Assembly: GCA_905221605.1 (NCBI GenBank)
Contig: CAJNDS010002626.1
Coordinates: 31,001 to 95,000, forward strand
Direction of reading: 5' to 3'
Origin: Symbiodinium natans
Lineage: Eukaryota > Sar > Dinophyceae > Suessiales > Symbiodiniaceae
DNA length: 64,000 nt
In this document: one piece after another, positions 12,360-23,411 of the stretch
How positions within the stretch are numbered: the stretch's first letter is position 1
How the letters are laid out: the number at the start of each line of letters is the position of its first letter
The notes under the pieces: generated by a model
Databases searched by the model: none
The model's input: only the letters and a program-made list of their open reading frames with translations
Told to the model about the DNA's origin: nothing
Position numbers and translations under genes: made by a program

Positions 12360-13540
12360 CAGGTCATGAACCTATCCCTCTTGACCGTTCTTTAAATTCC
12401 ACCAGGCGAAAGATGCATAGTTGCCTTCAGTCGTTGTATTCATTCAAAGCATGAAAGCGACCTCTATGATAGAGGCTATGGTTGTATAAACTAAGTAGCC
12501 TCAACCTGCATTGGCGAACCAGCCCCTCAGGACATCATCTTTGGAATGAGATTGAAGACTGAAGCTCTGCTATCGCAGGGTAGCGGTATGCGTAAGATGC
12601 AGCCTTGATTGCATGTGTTCTTCTTAAACCGCCTTAATATGTCACATGAATAGGATCCTGACTGGTCGTCACTGAAAGAACGATTCTTCAGACCTTACTA
12701 AATCGCACAAATAAATTCAAATCCCTTGCGTAATCCTATGAAATATGTTTTCAGTGTGTTACGGTGAGAGCCACTTATATGGTTGTTCATAGACAAGAAA
12801 CAGTAAAGATCGTATCGAGGCAGGCTTTATAGGATCCCAACTTATACTTTCATGTTTTTTGCGAGTAAACCCTAAACCCTAGACCCTTAACCCAAACATC
12901 TAATGTGGCGAGCAGAAAGTCACAACAATTTTCACTATCAGGTGAACGGCAAGATTTGCAATGAGATAGTGATTTGCATGAGATGCCGGTAAGCGTTTAG
13001 CAAGACTGTACGACTTCCATAAGGGTCTCATGGGGTGGGTAGAGTTTGTTAGTTTTCAACTGAATCTTAAGTGGTGCACGAAAGAACTCGAGAGACAACA
13101 AAGAATCGTGTGCAAAGATATTCAACTGTGTTTAGGACAGAGCTTCTGAAACCATGACTGCAACAACCTCTTTTAAAATGGCAGACCAAGGTGTGCCAGC
13201 ACACGGAGCAAAAGAATCAAAACCGCAACAGTGATCTAAGTCCATGTGCGTTGACCAAGTTGACCAAGGGTCACGCCTTTACCAGTTATTGACTCAAAAG
13301 GTGTGTCGAACCGCTAGTTATTTGCAGTGTTTTTGAAGATGGAAACAAAGAGGTCAATCAATTGGGGAAGAGTGGCATAAGGGGCAAGCTGGGTGACCTT
13401 ATATTTCGATTTACGTTTGTAATACACAGGCACATATACTAGACTCCCCAAGAGCAACCTAGGAATAAAAAGAATGCACCTTTTTTGGTCTAAAGGGGCT
13501 CATAGGGGAGCCTACACCCTAAAAAGGGGAATAAGGGCCT
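12360..13540. other. A+T-richer island almost free of arrays
   Basis: About 1.2 kb with only one short degenerate CCCTAAA patch (12864-12892), the longest array-poor stretch in the window. Base composition is clearly richer in A and T than the exon-like segments. Both strands contain several 30-70 codon open stretches in changing frames, for example minus 12698-12530 (55 codons, stop TGA) and plus 13036-13150. It could be untranslated or intergenic DNA, or a decayed gene or mobile element. I see no conserved motif and assign no product. Confidence 0.6.
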
Positions 13541-13555
13541 GCTTGGGGTCCTAAA
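13439..13555. mobile_element. Hairpin element A'1
   Basis: Subfamily A': AACCTAGGAATAAAAAGAAT, then AAGGGGCTCATAGGGGAGCC, AAAAGGGGAATAAGGGCC, TGGGGTCCT. Left TAGACTCCCCAAG pairs with the right end. Confidence 0.8.
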
Positions 13556-14640
13556 CCCTAAACCCTAAACCCAAAACCCTAAACCCCAAACCCTAAATAA
13601 CCCTAAGGGGTCCTAATATACATGCCAGCCCCAGCGCAGGGTGGTAGCCCTCGACAGGCTCGTCATAGACGTGGTCATAATGAAGCCTTCGCTGCGTTGT
13701 TCGGCAGAGGGCTCGGCAAAACCCTAAGCCCTAAGCCCTAAGCTCCAAACCCTACTTGGTAAACTCTCAACCCTAAGCCGTAAACCCTAAACCCTAAACC
13801 CTAACCCCTAAACCCTAAACCCTAAACCCTAGAACCGAAACCCTAGAAGTTGTCAGGGAGATTTTGTAGCAAGAGCTCGCAAAAGGTATCTAGACTGTAC
13901 GTTGTCGGCGCCGGCGCTAGTTGGGCCTTACAATAACACTCCTTTATAGGGATTATCATCGGTACTAGAATCCTTATTAAGGATCGTCAGAAAAAGGGGG
14001 AAGATCCCAAGTTTAGGATTGAGTTCAGGGTTCCGCAGGCGAGCACAATTCTGAGGCCCCCGGCTGCCAAACAAGCTACAAGTTCGTCCCGAGCTCCCTA
14101 CCTGAAGGACTCTAACCTAATTCCTTCTAGGGTGGTATACTATCATCAATTCCTGAAATTTCTTAAAATTTCAAACGTCTTGAATGTTTCTTTCCACCAC
14201 GAAATAGATTTAAAGAAATAATTCATATACAAAAGAGCCATAACGGACCTCAAAAGGAACTACGTTGGGGTCTTCAGGTGGGGGGGGGGGAGAGAGGTGT
14301 TAACAACATGAAACCCTGAACTTTCACGCTGCCCAAGGGGCACTGGTCGGTGGACAGGGGACTGAGATGTCGTGATGACCTCTAGGAAGAAGAGAAATGG
14401 TGGTGGCGTGCTGCAATCAAGCGGAACGTGCCCTAAAAGAAATTGAACCCCTAAACCCTAAACCCTAAACCCTAAACCGTAAACCCTAAACCCTAAAGCC
14501 CTAATCTTCCATCCGAAGCCCTGTGCTATGGGCGGACCTTCGGCCCGGCCAACCCGAAATCCTCAGTTCTATAGGGTTTAGGGTTTAGGGTTTAGGGTTT
14601 AGGGTTTAGGGTTTAGGGTCTAGGGTTTAGGGTCTAGGAT

Positions 14641-14694
14641 TTAGCGTGCCTGGCCCAGGGTGATCTCAACCTGAATTTCTCCAACCATGCCCTC
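14641..14694 (-). CDS. Candidate terminal exon
   Basis: Acceptor CTAAGACAG|GAG followed by 17 codons, EGMVGEIQVEITLGQAR, and a TAA stop. The alternating hydrophobic pattern suggests beta strands. It abuts a TTTAGGG-type array on the left and a family B hairpin element at 14712 on the right. No homology found by eye; it could belong to the kinase gene or to the next gene downstream. Confidence 0.3.
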   Translation of the reverse strand, partial: EGMVGEIQVEITLGQAR

Positions 14695-14711
14695 CTGTCT
14701 TAGGGGCCATT

Positions 14712-14820
14712 CCCAAAGAGCCCAATATTGCTTAATTAAGGAATATTCCTTAAACCATATAGGGATCCTTAACATGATTTAAGGTATATTCCTTAATTAA
14801 GCAATATTGGGCTCTTTGGG
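14712..14820. mobile_element. Hairpin element B1
   Basis: MITE-like element of 109 bases. The first 35 bases are a perfect reverse complement of the last 35: CCCAAAGAGCCCAATATTGC and onward. The centre carries AGGGATCC. Sequence shows the structure; mobility is inferred from copies B2 and B3. Confidence 0.9.
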
Positions 14821-15801
14821 TTAAGCCCTAAATGGCTGGGCGGGGGTATTCTCCGTCTGATCCGTTGGCCGCCTGCTCGCGCACGTCATCATAATGAAAC
14901 CTTGGCTGTCTTGGCTTCTTGTGCTTGCGGATAGAAGGCTTTAAGTTGGGGAGAAGATTTTGGGGCTTAGGGCTTGAGGTTTCGTGCATCAGCTCTTTCC
15001 CAGCTTCCGTTTCCCCTAAACCCGAAACCCTGAACCCTAAACCCTAAACCCGAAACCCGAAACCCTGAACCCTACGAACCACGACGCCTCAACTCCCAAA
15101 GTTCCCCGAGATGCCAGGGTGCACTCGTTGCAGGGTCGTTGACGCCTCTGCGCGTCGCGAGACATGAATACCACCGCAAACGGCTACGAAGGGTTTAGGG
15201 TTTAGGGTACTTAGGGCCCTTTGGGCACAAAGCTACGATGCCAGCTCTGCGTCTTAGCAGTAGTCGTCGTCGTTGTCGTCATAGAAAAGAACCATTGAAT
15301 GGCTGGCCAAAAAACCAAAGATTGAACCCTCAAGCCTACACCCCAAGCCCTACCCACCGGCATGCCTACGAAGCCCGTGCTCTTAGAGCTTCAGGGTTTC
15401 AAGTTTAGGTTTTGGAGTTCGGGGTTTGGGGTGTCGTTTGGAGGGAATAGGGCGGGTTGCTTTGGGTTCACAAAGCAGGGTTCATGAAAAAGCAGCATGG
15501 GACCCTAAAAGAGCATAAGACCATAAACCCCGAACCCTAAATACTAAACCCTAACCTCCCTAAACTGTGAATACCCTAAACCCTAAGCCCTGAAGGCCAA
15601 ACCTCCTAGCCCGAAATTCTAGACACCCGAGACTCTAGACCCTAAACCCCCACCTCCCAACTCCCAAAGCCCTACCCTAAACCCTAAACCCTAAACCCTA
15701 AACCCTAAACCCTAAACCCTAAACCCTAAACCCTAAACCCTAAACCCTAAACCCTAAACCCCAAACCCTAAACCCTAAGCCCTGCGTGATTCGGCCCTTA
15801 C

Positions 15802-15869
15802 TCCGCCTGGTGTCGATCAGGCGCAAAGTCGGCCGGGTTGTACTTGACTCGTCCGGAGGGATGCCTTGA
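15802..15869 (-). CDS. Exon-like segment, possible tail of kinase gene
   Basis: Twenty-two codons, QGIPPDESSTTRPTLRLID and three more, ending at a strong donor CGGA|GTAAGG. The acceptor AAAGTAG|TC is weak. Phase agrees with the segment at 16387-16457. A short resemblance to the ubiquitin string GIPPDQ was noticed but does not extend. Confidence 0.3.
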
Positions 15870-16386
15870 CTACTTTCTGGAAGGCGCAGGTTTAGGGATT
15901 ATAGGGTTCTTAGGGTTCATAGGGTTCATAGGGCTCCTAGGGCTCATAGGGTTCATAGGGTTCTTAGGGTTTATAGGGTTCATAGGGTGCATAGGGTTCA
16001 TAGGGTTCATAGGGTTCATAGGGTGCATAGGGTTTATAGGGTTCATAGGGTTTATCGATTTTTTGCTGGTTCATAGGGCTTGTGGGGTTAATAGTGTTTG
16101 GGTCTGGGGCTTATGCAGACTGCGGCCTAGACCCAAAAAGGTCTCAAATCCTCACCTGTCCAACTCTGACCCGACCTGCACCGACACCAAAACTTAAGGA
16201 ACACGCCTTCTGAGTGACCTCGCTGTATGAGGCTTTATAATCCCCTAAAACCCTAAACCTGCCCTTCAAAGTGCTACGCATCCGAGGGTATAGACAGCCG
16301 CTTTTTTGGAGGGTGGAGAAACCCTAAACCCTAAACCCTAAACCCTAAACCCGACAGGACAACCCTACAGGCTCGAAAGATCTCAC

Positions 16387-16457
16387 ATCCCCAGCCGAGC
16401 CACACGGCATTCCATTGCGGAGCGGGCAAAGGCTCCTCTTGGCGGGGTTGCTGGGCT
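16387..16457 (-). CDS. Exon-like segment, possible tail of kinase gene
   Basis: Acceptor AACCCCAG|AGC and canonical donor GGGGAT|GTGAGA enclose 71 bases. In the phase left by the acidic exon it reads SPATPPRGAFARSAMECR and onward to RLG. All three minus frames are open, so the frame is not secure; a rival frame has higher G/C at third positions. Confidence 0.3.
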
Positions 16458-16623
16458 CTGGGGTTAGGTACGGGTTTAGAGTTAGGGTTTAGGGTTTAGG
16501 GTTTAGGGCTTAGGGCTTAGGGTTTACAAGGCTTTAGGGTTTAGGGTTTAGGGTGTAGGGTGTAGGGTTCAGGGTTCAGGGTTTAGGGGTTTAGGGTTTG
16601 GGGTTAAGGGGCAGGGTTTAAAC

Positions 16624-16735
<112 letters not shown>

Positions 16736-16749
16736 CCTAAACCCAAATC

Positions 16750-16860
16750 CTCATCCTCCGGCTCCTCCTCCCTGTCAAGGCAGGTCGGGGTGGTCACGCT
16801 CGCCCCCCGCTCTGACGGCGACAGCTTGATCATGTTCACCTGGGTAGCTCCCAAAGAGGG
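16750..16860 (-). CDS. Kinase gene, acidic C-terminal exon (tentative)
   Basis: Thirty-seven codons. Starts PSLGATQVNMIKLSPSERG and ends in an acidic patch, REEEPEDE. Acceptor TTGTTACAG|CCC, possible GA donor at GATGAG|GAT. Phase 0 in and out. Over 80% of codons end in G or C, the strongest coding bias in the window. Hydrophilic and Ser/Thr-rich, so perhaps a regulatory tail (inference). Confidence 0.5.
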
Positions 16861-17045
16861 CTGTAACAAGTTGGAACGATTATTGTCGACCCTGAACCCT
16901 GAACCCTGAACCCTGAACCCTAAACCCCAAGCCCTAAGCCCTAAACCCTAAACCCTAAACCCTAAACCCTAAACCCTAAACCCTAAACCCTAAACCCTAA
17001 ACCCCAACAGCGGCTTTGGGGTAGTTCTGGGAGGTGCCAAGCAGC

Positions 17046-17084
17046 TGCATCCCTGTCCAGCGCGTAATCCTCATACACCAGGGC
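17046..17084 (-). CDS. Kinase gene, post-domain exon (tentative)
   Basis: Thirteen codons, ALVYEDYALDRDA, with acceptor GGTTGCAG|GCC and a possible GC donor (GATGCA|GC). Phase 0 on both sides. Without that donor the frame stays open for another 15 codons into the next array. No domain is recognised. Confidence 0.4.
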
Positions 17085-17650
17085 CTGCAACCCCGAACCC
17101 TTGAAGCAGTTTAGGGTTTAGGGTTTAGGGTTTAGGGTTTAGGGTTTAGGGTTTAGGGTTTAGGGTTTAGGGTTTAGGGTTTAGGGTTTAGGGTTTAGTA
17201 GAAACTCTAAACCCTAAAGCCAAAAGGGCTTAGAGAGGTGTAGGCTGAGGTATAGGGTTTAGAGTGCAGGGTATAGGGAGGTTCAGGTACAAGGAAATTA
17301 CAGCGTGCAGGGTATTTATAGGGGAGGATAGGGATGCGTAAGGTATAGGGTCGTCTAGGATGGTGCGGGGTTCTTGGGATGGGTTCCCTAAACCCTAAAC
17401 CCTAAACCCTAAACCCTAAACCCTAAACTCTAAACTCTAAACCCGAAACACTAGACCCTAGACCCTAAACCCGATGATGCAGCTTGTTTGATTCCAGGAG
17501 ACTCAAACCCGATAACCCTATAGCCCCCTATAACCCTATAACACCCTATACCCCTATAACCCCCTATAACCCTATAACCGCCTAGAAGCCCTAAAGCCCT
17601 AAAACCCTACAACCCTAAAACCTAAAACCAAAAAGCCCTGAAACCCTATA

Positions 17651-17757
17651 CCCAGATACTTTGGAGTAGACCGTGGAAAAAAGTATAGACTTTTTAGGAA
17701 TAAGTAGTTATCATAGGAACCCAAAAGCAAACATAGTTTTAAAGTACCGTACTCCAA
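17651..17757. mobile_element. Inverted-repeat element M
   Basis: Left ATACTTTGGAGTAGACCG, right AAGTACCGTACTCCAAAA. Interior A+T-rich. Possible half copy at 53272-53296 (TACATTTTGGAGTACAG). It lies in a putative kinase-gene intron. Confidence 0.65.
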
Positions 17758-17979
17758 AACCCAGCAGTTACCTTGGTCCCTTCGCCCTATAAAACCTCGG
17801 CCCGTAACCTGAACTTACTGGTTCTTCGGGAATGAAAGGAATGAATTCCCTACTCAGAACCGGTCGGCCAGGTTAACCCCTAAACCTCAACCCCCAAACC
17901 TCAACCCCTAAACCTGAAGCCCCTAAACTTCTAAACCCCTAAACTCTACACCCCCTAAACTTCTAAACCCTTGTCGCAC

Positions 17980-18034
17980 CTTCAAGGCGGTGCGTATGCC
18001 TTGCAGCGTTGGCCTCGAATGGTAGTCCCTGTTC
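17980..18034 (-). CDS. Kinase exon: subdomain XI arginine
   Basis: Eighteen codons, NRDYHSRPTLQGIRTALK. RPTLQGI resembles the RPTxxEI consensus holding the invariant C-lobe arginine. Acceptor GATCCAG|GAAC, donor TTGAAG|GTGCGA (GT), phase 0. Fourteen of 18 codons end in G or C. With this exon the joined domain is exactly 774 bases. Confidence 0.65.
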
Positions 18035-18903
18035 CTGGATCAAGGTAGGGTTTAGGGTTTAGGGTTTAGAGGGTTTAGAGGGTTTAGAGGGTATAGAGGG
18101 TTTAGAGGGTATAGGGTTTAGGGTTTAGGGTTTAGGGTTTCCTGAATCACGGCAACGGGGCTTCGGCCTTGCTAGTTGGGCTTTGGGGTTTGGGGCTTGC
18201 GGCTTGGGGTTTGGGGTTTGGGGTTTGGGGTTGGGGGTTGGGGGTTTGGGGTGTGGGGTTGGGGGTTTGGGGTTTGGGGTTGAGGATTTGGGGCTTTGAA
18301 GCCAAGAGAGAGGGGGGGAGGGTTAGGGTTTAGGGTGAAGGGTTGCGGGTTGAGGGGTTACAGGATGATTTACTGTATACATCCCTAAACCCTAAACCCT
18401 AGACCCTAAACCCTAAACCCTCAGCCCTAAACCGTACACCCTAAACCCTAATCTTCCAGGCAACTGAACCCTGAAACCCAAGGCTTGTTCTGAGCCTCTT
18501 AGAACAAGAGGGCCACCACCATGTTCATGCACAGATTTTACATGCGCACATGCATACGAACATGAATACCCTAAACCCTAGCCCTAAACCCTAAACCCTA
18601 AATCAGATATAGTGTGTGCCTATGCAATTATGAACTTGGCTCTTCAGACCTGGGACTTCACATCCATCTGGGTGGCCGGGAGTGGCGATGATGAGACCTT
18701 CTAGGGGGGCTAGTGAGCCTGGACGCCCGAAAGCCCTAAACCCCGAAGCCCTTGACCCCGAATCCCTAAAGCTCTATAGGCCCCAAGCCCGAAATCCTAC
18801 CCTAAACCTAACCCTAAAGCCTAAACCCTAAAACCTAAACCCTAAACCCTAAACCCTAAACCCTGAACCCTAAACCCTAAACCCTAAACCCGAAGACAAA
18901 AAC

Positions 18904-18957
18904 TCCGAAGATGAAAAGCCCAGCCACAGCATGGCCATGACCAGCGAGTCAACTTTC
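18904..18957 (-). CDS. Kinase gene, alpha-H exon (tentative)
   Basis: Encodes KVDSLVMAMLWLGFSSS. The pattern DSLVMAML resembles the alpha-H helix (xDLLxxML) just before subdomain XI. Acceptor CCCCACAG|G, donor CGGA|GTTTTT (GT), phase 2. Phase fits both the preceding and the following exon. Confidence 0.55.
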
Positions 18958-19039
18958 CTGTGGGGATTTCCGAAAATAGGGGTGCCTCTTATATATCTCA
19001 AGGGTTTAGGGTTCAGGGTTTAGGGTTTAGGGTTAGGGC

Positions 19040-19155
19040 TTAGGGCTTAGGGCTTAGGGCTTAGGGCTTAGGGCTTAGGGCTTAGGGCTTAGGGCTTAGG
19101 GCTTAGGGCTTAGGGCTTAGGGCTTAGGGCTTAGGGCTTAGGGCTTAGGGCTTAG
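19040..19155 (+). repeat. GGGCTTA variant array
   Basis: About 16 perfect units of GGGCTTA (TTTAGGG with T to C) flanked on both sides by ordinary TTTAGGG, in a kinase intron. The same variant forms arrays at 7405-7460 and 31066-31138. Confidence 0.95.
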
Positions 19156-20167
19156 GGTTTAGGGTTTAGGTTTTAGGGTTTAGGGTTTAGGGTTTAGGGA
19201 TTAGGGTTTAGGGTTTAGGGATGCACTTGTCGTGCCAATGAAGGAGCCCAAAACAGGGTGGCAACTCCCTCCTCGATGTTGCAAAGGGTGGGCCCAGTGC
19301 AGCGAGTCTTTGAGCTCTGGGGTAATATAGGGTTTAGGGTTTAGGGCTTCGGGTTTAGCGGCTAGGTTTAGGGTTTGGGGTTTGGGTTTGGGGTTTGGGG
19401 TTTAGGGGTTTAGCAGGGGTTTAGTCAGGGTATAGGGCTTAGGGTTTAGGGGCTTAAGGTTTAGGGTTTATGCCTATTTTGATGAAGAAGAAACAGGGGA
19501 TCGCCCCAAAGAAGCTGGGACTTCCCACTGAACGGACAACGCCTGCATCCACAGGGAGGGCTTAGTCAGTCGTACCAGTTGAACTCCCAACCCTCAACCC
19601 AGTAAACCCTAAACCCTAAACCCTAAACCCTAAACCCTAAACCCTAAACCCTAAACCCCTCTTGCTCTCCGATCGTAAGAGCCAAGAAGCCCAAACCCAC
19701 CCAATCCGAAGCCCACCACCACCTTAAGCTGAGGGTTTTTTGGGGGTTTAGGGTTTGTACTACCTGACTGCACCCCAACCCTATTTAGGGTGATTCAAGG
19801 GTTCTTGGAGGCTTAGTTTGGGTTCGAGGGTTGTTTAGGTCGGGGTAACAGGATGAACAAAGCAAAAAGGCTCCGATCGCGATCGAGGGATGTCTTTGCG
19901 CGCGGGTGGGTGGGGGTCAGTACCCAGGTGCTAGCTATCAGTACATTTTCTCAAACCCGACAGTTAAGCGCTTCACCCCGCCGAAGCCCTAAAACCGAAA
20001 CCTTAACACCCTAGGGTTTTAGCGTTTTGGGGATGTTAGGCGTTTAGGGCCTTCAGGTTCTATGGTTTGAGGGCTCCAGGCCGCAAACCTCCGGTCACCC
20101 TAAACCCTAAACCCTAAACCCTAAACCCTAAACCCTAAACCCTAAACCCTAAACCCAGAGTGGGCAC

Positions 20168-20226
20168 CTTGTTTTGGGGATGTTGTCGTCCGAGTAAGCA
20201 TCGTAGAGGCTCACCTGCAGCTTCCC
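20168..20226 (-). CDS. Kinase gene, C-lobe exon (tentative)
   Basis: Nineteen codons plus two bases, GKLQVSLYDAYSDDNIPKT. Acceptor AAGAG|GGG, donor ACAAG|GTGCCC (GT). It starts in phase 0 and ends in phase 2, fitting both neighbours, and 15 of 19 codons end in G or C. It lies where kinases have the alpha-G/alpha-H linker, but no specific motif proves it. Confidence 0.55.
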
Positions 20227-20487
20227 CTCTTGGGGTTTAGGGTTTAGGGTTTAGGGTTCAGGGTTTGGGTGTTAGGGTTCAGTGTTTTAGGGCTTAGGAT
20301 GTAGGGTTTAGGACTACTGTCTAGGTTGCTGATATATGGGGGGTTTACGAACATAGGGCATGTAACCCGCAGCTTCGGCCCACCAGCAACTTTTGCCTTT
20401 GTTGAAGGTTCAGGTAGTCTCCTAAACTTACACGGTTCCTAAACCCTAAACCCTAAACCCTGAACCCTAAACCCTAAACCCTAAACC

Positions 20488-20611
20488 CTTAAGGAGGGGG
20501 TAGGTACCTAGGGAAGCTCAGGGAGCCTTGGGGAGTAGAGGGGAGTACTAGGGAACCTTGGGTCACATACCCCCCTTGAAGCCCCCTCCCTTAAGAACCC
20601 TCCTCCCTTAA
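20488..20611. mobile_element. Inverted-repeat element N
   Basis: Left CTTAAGGAGGGGGTA, right CCCCCTCCCTTAAG, followed by a second CCTCCCTTAAG. Interior rich in AGGGAACCTTGGG-type strings. Single copy in the window; in a kinase intron. Confidence 0.7.
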
Positions 20612-20651
20612 GAACCCTGAACCCTAAACCCTAAACCCTGAATGCCAAGGC

Positions 20652-20706
20652 CTGGTGTCGGGGATCCGAAAAGAATGGTGGCCGGCCGCGGTACAGGAGC
20701 TGATAC
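20652..20706 (-). CDS. Kinase exon: alpha-F to alpha-G (GRPPFF)
   Basis: Eighteen codons, YQLLYRGRPPFFSDPRHQ. Together with the previous exon it reads GIIL-YQLL-GRPPFF, a near-consensus kinase stretch. Acceptor CCGAG|GTATC. The end is placed at CAC CAG|GC (GC type, phase 0); another GC donor six bases further on is also in phase. Confidence 0.87.
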
Positions 20707-20999
20707 CTCGGCTTGGGGTCTTAGGGTGTATGCAGAGTTTAGGGCTTATGAACTTTGAGGGCAAAAACATCTTCTAGGGCCTAAACCCTAAACCCTAAAC
20801 CCTAAACCCTAAACCCTAAACCCTAAACCCTAAACCCTAAACCCTAAACCAGTAGAGCTGAGTTGCTGCTTGCCCAGGAACTTTAAGCGAGGTTACCAGA
20901 ATAGGGGGGATTGCAAATACTCAGCCCTAAACCCCTGAACTCTAAACACTGAGTCCTGTTCTGGGGAACTGGCCACTTACGAAGCGCGCTTGGGTGTTC

Positions 21000-21100
21000 C
21001 TTAACTACATCTAAAAGTGTACACTTTCAGCTTTATAGGGGATTATAGTATCCCAAAGAGTGTAAAGTGTACTCACTCAGCTACTAAGATTACATGGTAG
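21000..21100. mobile_element. Hairpin element G1
   Basis: AAAAGTGTACACTTTCAGC and AGTGTAAAGTGTACTC, CAGCTACTAAGAT. Relatives at 60357-60450 and, diverged, 24468-24585; all end in the CAGCTACTAAG or CTACTACTAGG type. Confidence 0.7.
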
Positions 21101-21537
21101 CCCCAGCAACCGTAGTACAACAAAGGCACCCATTCTGGGGTTGGCTACTTCATAATCGAACCTTGAACCAAAAAAGGGTAAAAGGGTGCAAGACTAACAG
21201 GGCTCCCAAACCCTAAACCCTAAACCCTAAACCCTAAACCCTAAACCCTAAACCCTAAACCCTAAACCCTAAACCCTAAACCCTAAACCCTAAACCCTAA
21301 ACCCTAAACCCCAAGCCCTAAACCCAAAAGCCTAAAGCCTAAACCGCAAGTCGAAGCTTCGGGCTGTTTCTGAAACTATGACCTCCCAAAGCGGTGTCCC
21401 TCTCGAAAAGTCACCTCGCAATATGGGGTCATTAGGGATTAGCATTTAGGGTTTAGGGTTTAGGGTTCAGGGTTTAGGGTTTAGGGTTTAGGGTGCAGGG
21501 TTTAGGGCTACACGACATTCGTACTCATCCGCGTCGC

Positions 21538-21583
21538 AGAATGATGCCCAGTGCCCACACATCCCGTGCTGGATGCCGCAAGC
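21538..21583 (-). CDS. Kinase exon: subdomain IX
   Basis: Encodes LRHPARDVWALGIIL. DVWALGIIL is the alpha-F signature of kinases. Acceptor CCTCACAG|GC, donor ATTCT|GCGACG (GC type), phase 2. The stretch from PPE to DVW is about three residues shorter than usual, so one of the two adjoining splice sites may be misplaced by a few bases. Confidence 0.9.
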
Positions 21584-22296
21584 CTGTGAGGGGACTCGGG
21601 CTTCGGGTGCCGCGCGAAAAGCACACTGAGCCCTAGTAGACCCTAAACCCTAAACCCTAAACCCTAAACCCTAAACCCTAAACCCCAAACCCCTAAGCCC
21701 CAAGCCCCATGAACCCTAAACCCTGAACCTTAAACACTAAACCAGTGCAGGGAACATGCCTCGGCGGCTGAGTCTGTAGACCTTGCAAGGCCCAGTGGCG
21801 ATCCCAGAACAGCTCAAACTCTTGCTTATGGTTCAGGGTTCAGGGTTCAGGGCTTAGGGTTTAAGGTTGGGTCTAAGGTTTCGGGTTCAGGGTTTAGGGT
21901 TTAGGGTTCAGGGTTTAGGGTTTTGGGCTGGGGTGTTGAGGGTTTAGGGTTTAGGGTTTTGGGTGCTGATCTTAGCGTGGGGACCCCGGATATTGGAGTC
22001 ATGTAAAGGGTGGCGGGTGGGTTGAGGGTTTCGTGAAGGCTGTGGAGAACAAGGTGTTGGAGCTTGGCTAATATTCCCTACCCGTCATGAAAGAAACTCT
22101 AACCCTAAACCCCCTAAACCCCCCGAAACAGCCTAAACACCCTAAATCACCTTAAACACCCTAAACACCCCAAACACCCTAAACGCCTAAACGCCCTCAA
22201 CCCCAAACCCACAACCCCAAACCCCAAACCCCAAACCCTAAACCCCAAACCCTAAACCCTAAACCCCAAACCCCAAACCCACAACCCCAGAAGCGC

Positions 22297-22341
22297 TGGC
22301 CTCGGGAGGTAGGTAAATTGGCGTCCCGGACGCTCGGCAAT
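22297..22341 (-). CDS. Kinase exon: activation segment, PPE motif (subdomain VIII)
   Basis: Encodes CRASGTPIYLPPEA. GTPIYLPPE is the P+1 loop and APE motif. With acceptor GGGAG|AT the DLG-to-PPE segment is 24 residues, one fewer than in protein kinase A. A second in-phase acceptor (CCGAG|CG) would shorten it by three. Donor GCCA|GCGCTT (GC type), phase 1. A Ser or Thr next to the GT could be the activation site (inference). Confidence 0.87.
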
Positions 22342-23361
22342 CTCCCGAGATCCTCTGAGGAAGTGTGAGAGGTTTAGGGTTTTAGGGTTTAGGGCTTTTA
22401 GGGTTTAGGGCTTTTAGGGTTTAGGGCTTTTAGGGCTTTTAGGGCTTTTAGGGCTTTTAGGGTTTGGGGTTAGGGGGTTTAGGGTCTGAGAGGTTTAGGG
22501 TTTTAGGGTTTAGGGTTTGGGTTTTGGGTTTTGGGGGGCTTAGGGTTTGGGTTTTAGGGGGGTTTAGGGTTTAGGGTTTTAGGGGGTTTAGGGTTTTAGG
22601 GTTTAGGAGGCTGCAGGCTTTCGGTTTGAGGGTTTTATGGTGCAGGGTCTGGTTCCGGGCTCAACTATGCGGCTTCGGTGCAGGCTAAGCAACCAGTTTG
22701 TTGCGAGAATATGCGTAGGGCTACAAGTACCCGTCTCACACTTTTGACTGCAGCCTTGTTTAAAACTGAAGAAAGCACAAACAACTATGTTCAAAGCTTT
22801 TGTGATGAGATTCTTAGAATCTCAAAAAATGAGGCTGCGGATTCTTCAGGTATACACCAACCACAACCTAGACCATTCCCTGTCCCAACATAACCTAAAC
22901 CCGAAAACTTAAGCCTTAAAAACCGTGGTGGTCAAAGATATACGGCTATTGGAACGACCGTGCATGGAAACCCAAACAGTCGGTTAAACCCTACCCCACT
23001 CCACAAAGCTCTGCCGTCGGGCGCTGCTTCAGGGGCTTGTTAGGACCGTGGGCCGGAACATGCACGAACCTTCGGCCCAGCGAAATTGACCACCTCAGAG
23101 CTTTGCAAAATAAACGCCCTCAAGCCCGAGACACCGAAAGACGGAACCCCAACAACCCAAAACGCCATGTTGAATCCCAAACCCTAAACCCTAAAGGCCA
23201 GACCCTAACCTCTAACCCCTAAACCCTAAAATCACTAAAATCCCTAAAATCCCAAAACCCTAAACCCCAAACCCCTCTAAACCCCTAAACCCTTGATCCT
23301 AAACCCTAAACCCTAAACCCTAAACCCCTAAACCCTGAACACCCCCCGAACTATCCCAAAC

Positions 23362-23411
23362 CCGTCGTTGGGTCGCAGGCAAGGCCCAGGTCAATCACTG
23401 CCGCGAAGCAC
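23362..23411 (-). CDS. Kinase exon: DLG metal-binding motif (subdomain VII)
   Basis: Sixteen codons, CFAAVIDLGLACDPTT. IDLGLA is the DFG motif with Leu for Phe, seen in other kinases; its Asp binds magnesium. Acceptor TCTGAG|GTG joins in phase to the catalytic-loop exon, giving the normal distance between the two motifs. Donor ACGG|GTTTGG, phase 1. Confidence 0.9.

Larger units (their letters stand above)
13655..14906 (-). repeat. Duplicated exon-like module, copies 13655-13693 and 14868-14906
   Basis: On the minus strand both copies share AAGG(T/C)TTCATTATGA and a following ACGT, about 21 of 25 bases, 1.2 kb apart. In one frame they read RFHYDDV and RLHYDHVYDEP. They may be duplicated exons coding a short repeat, or a duplicated non-coding piece. 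Confidence 0.45.

Noticed and set aside
14520-14560. Minus-strand DFGLA
   Set aside because: Derived from degenerate TTTCGGG-type sequence and not followed by an activation segment.
15838-16197. Frame of 119 codons rich in GFIGFIG
   Set aside because: Translation of a GGGTTCATA nonamer array.
23020-23065. Minus-strand KQRPTAEL, like kinase subdomain XI
   Set aside because: Out of order: it lies before the PPE and DVWALG exons. The RPTL segment at 17980-18034 is in the right place.
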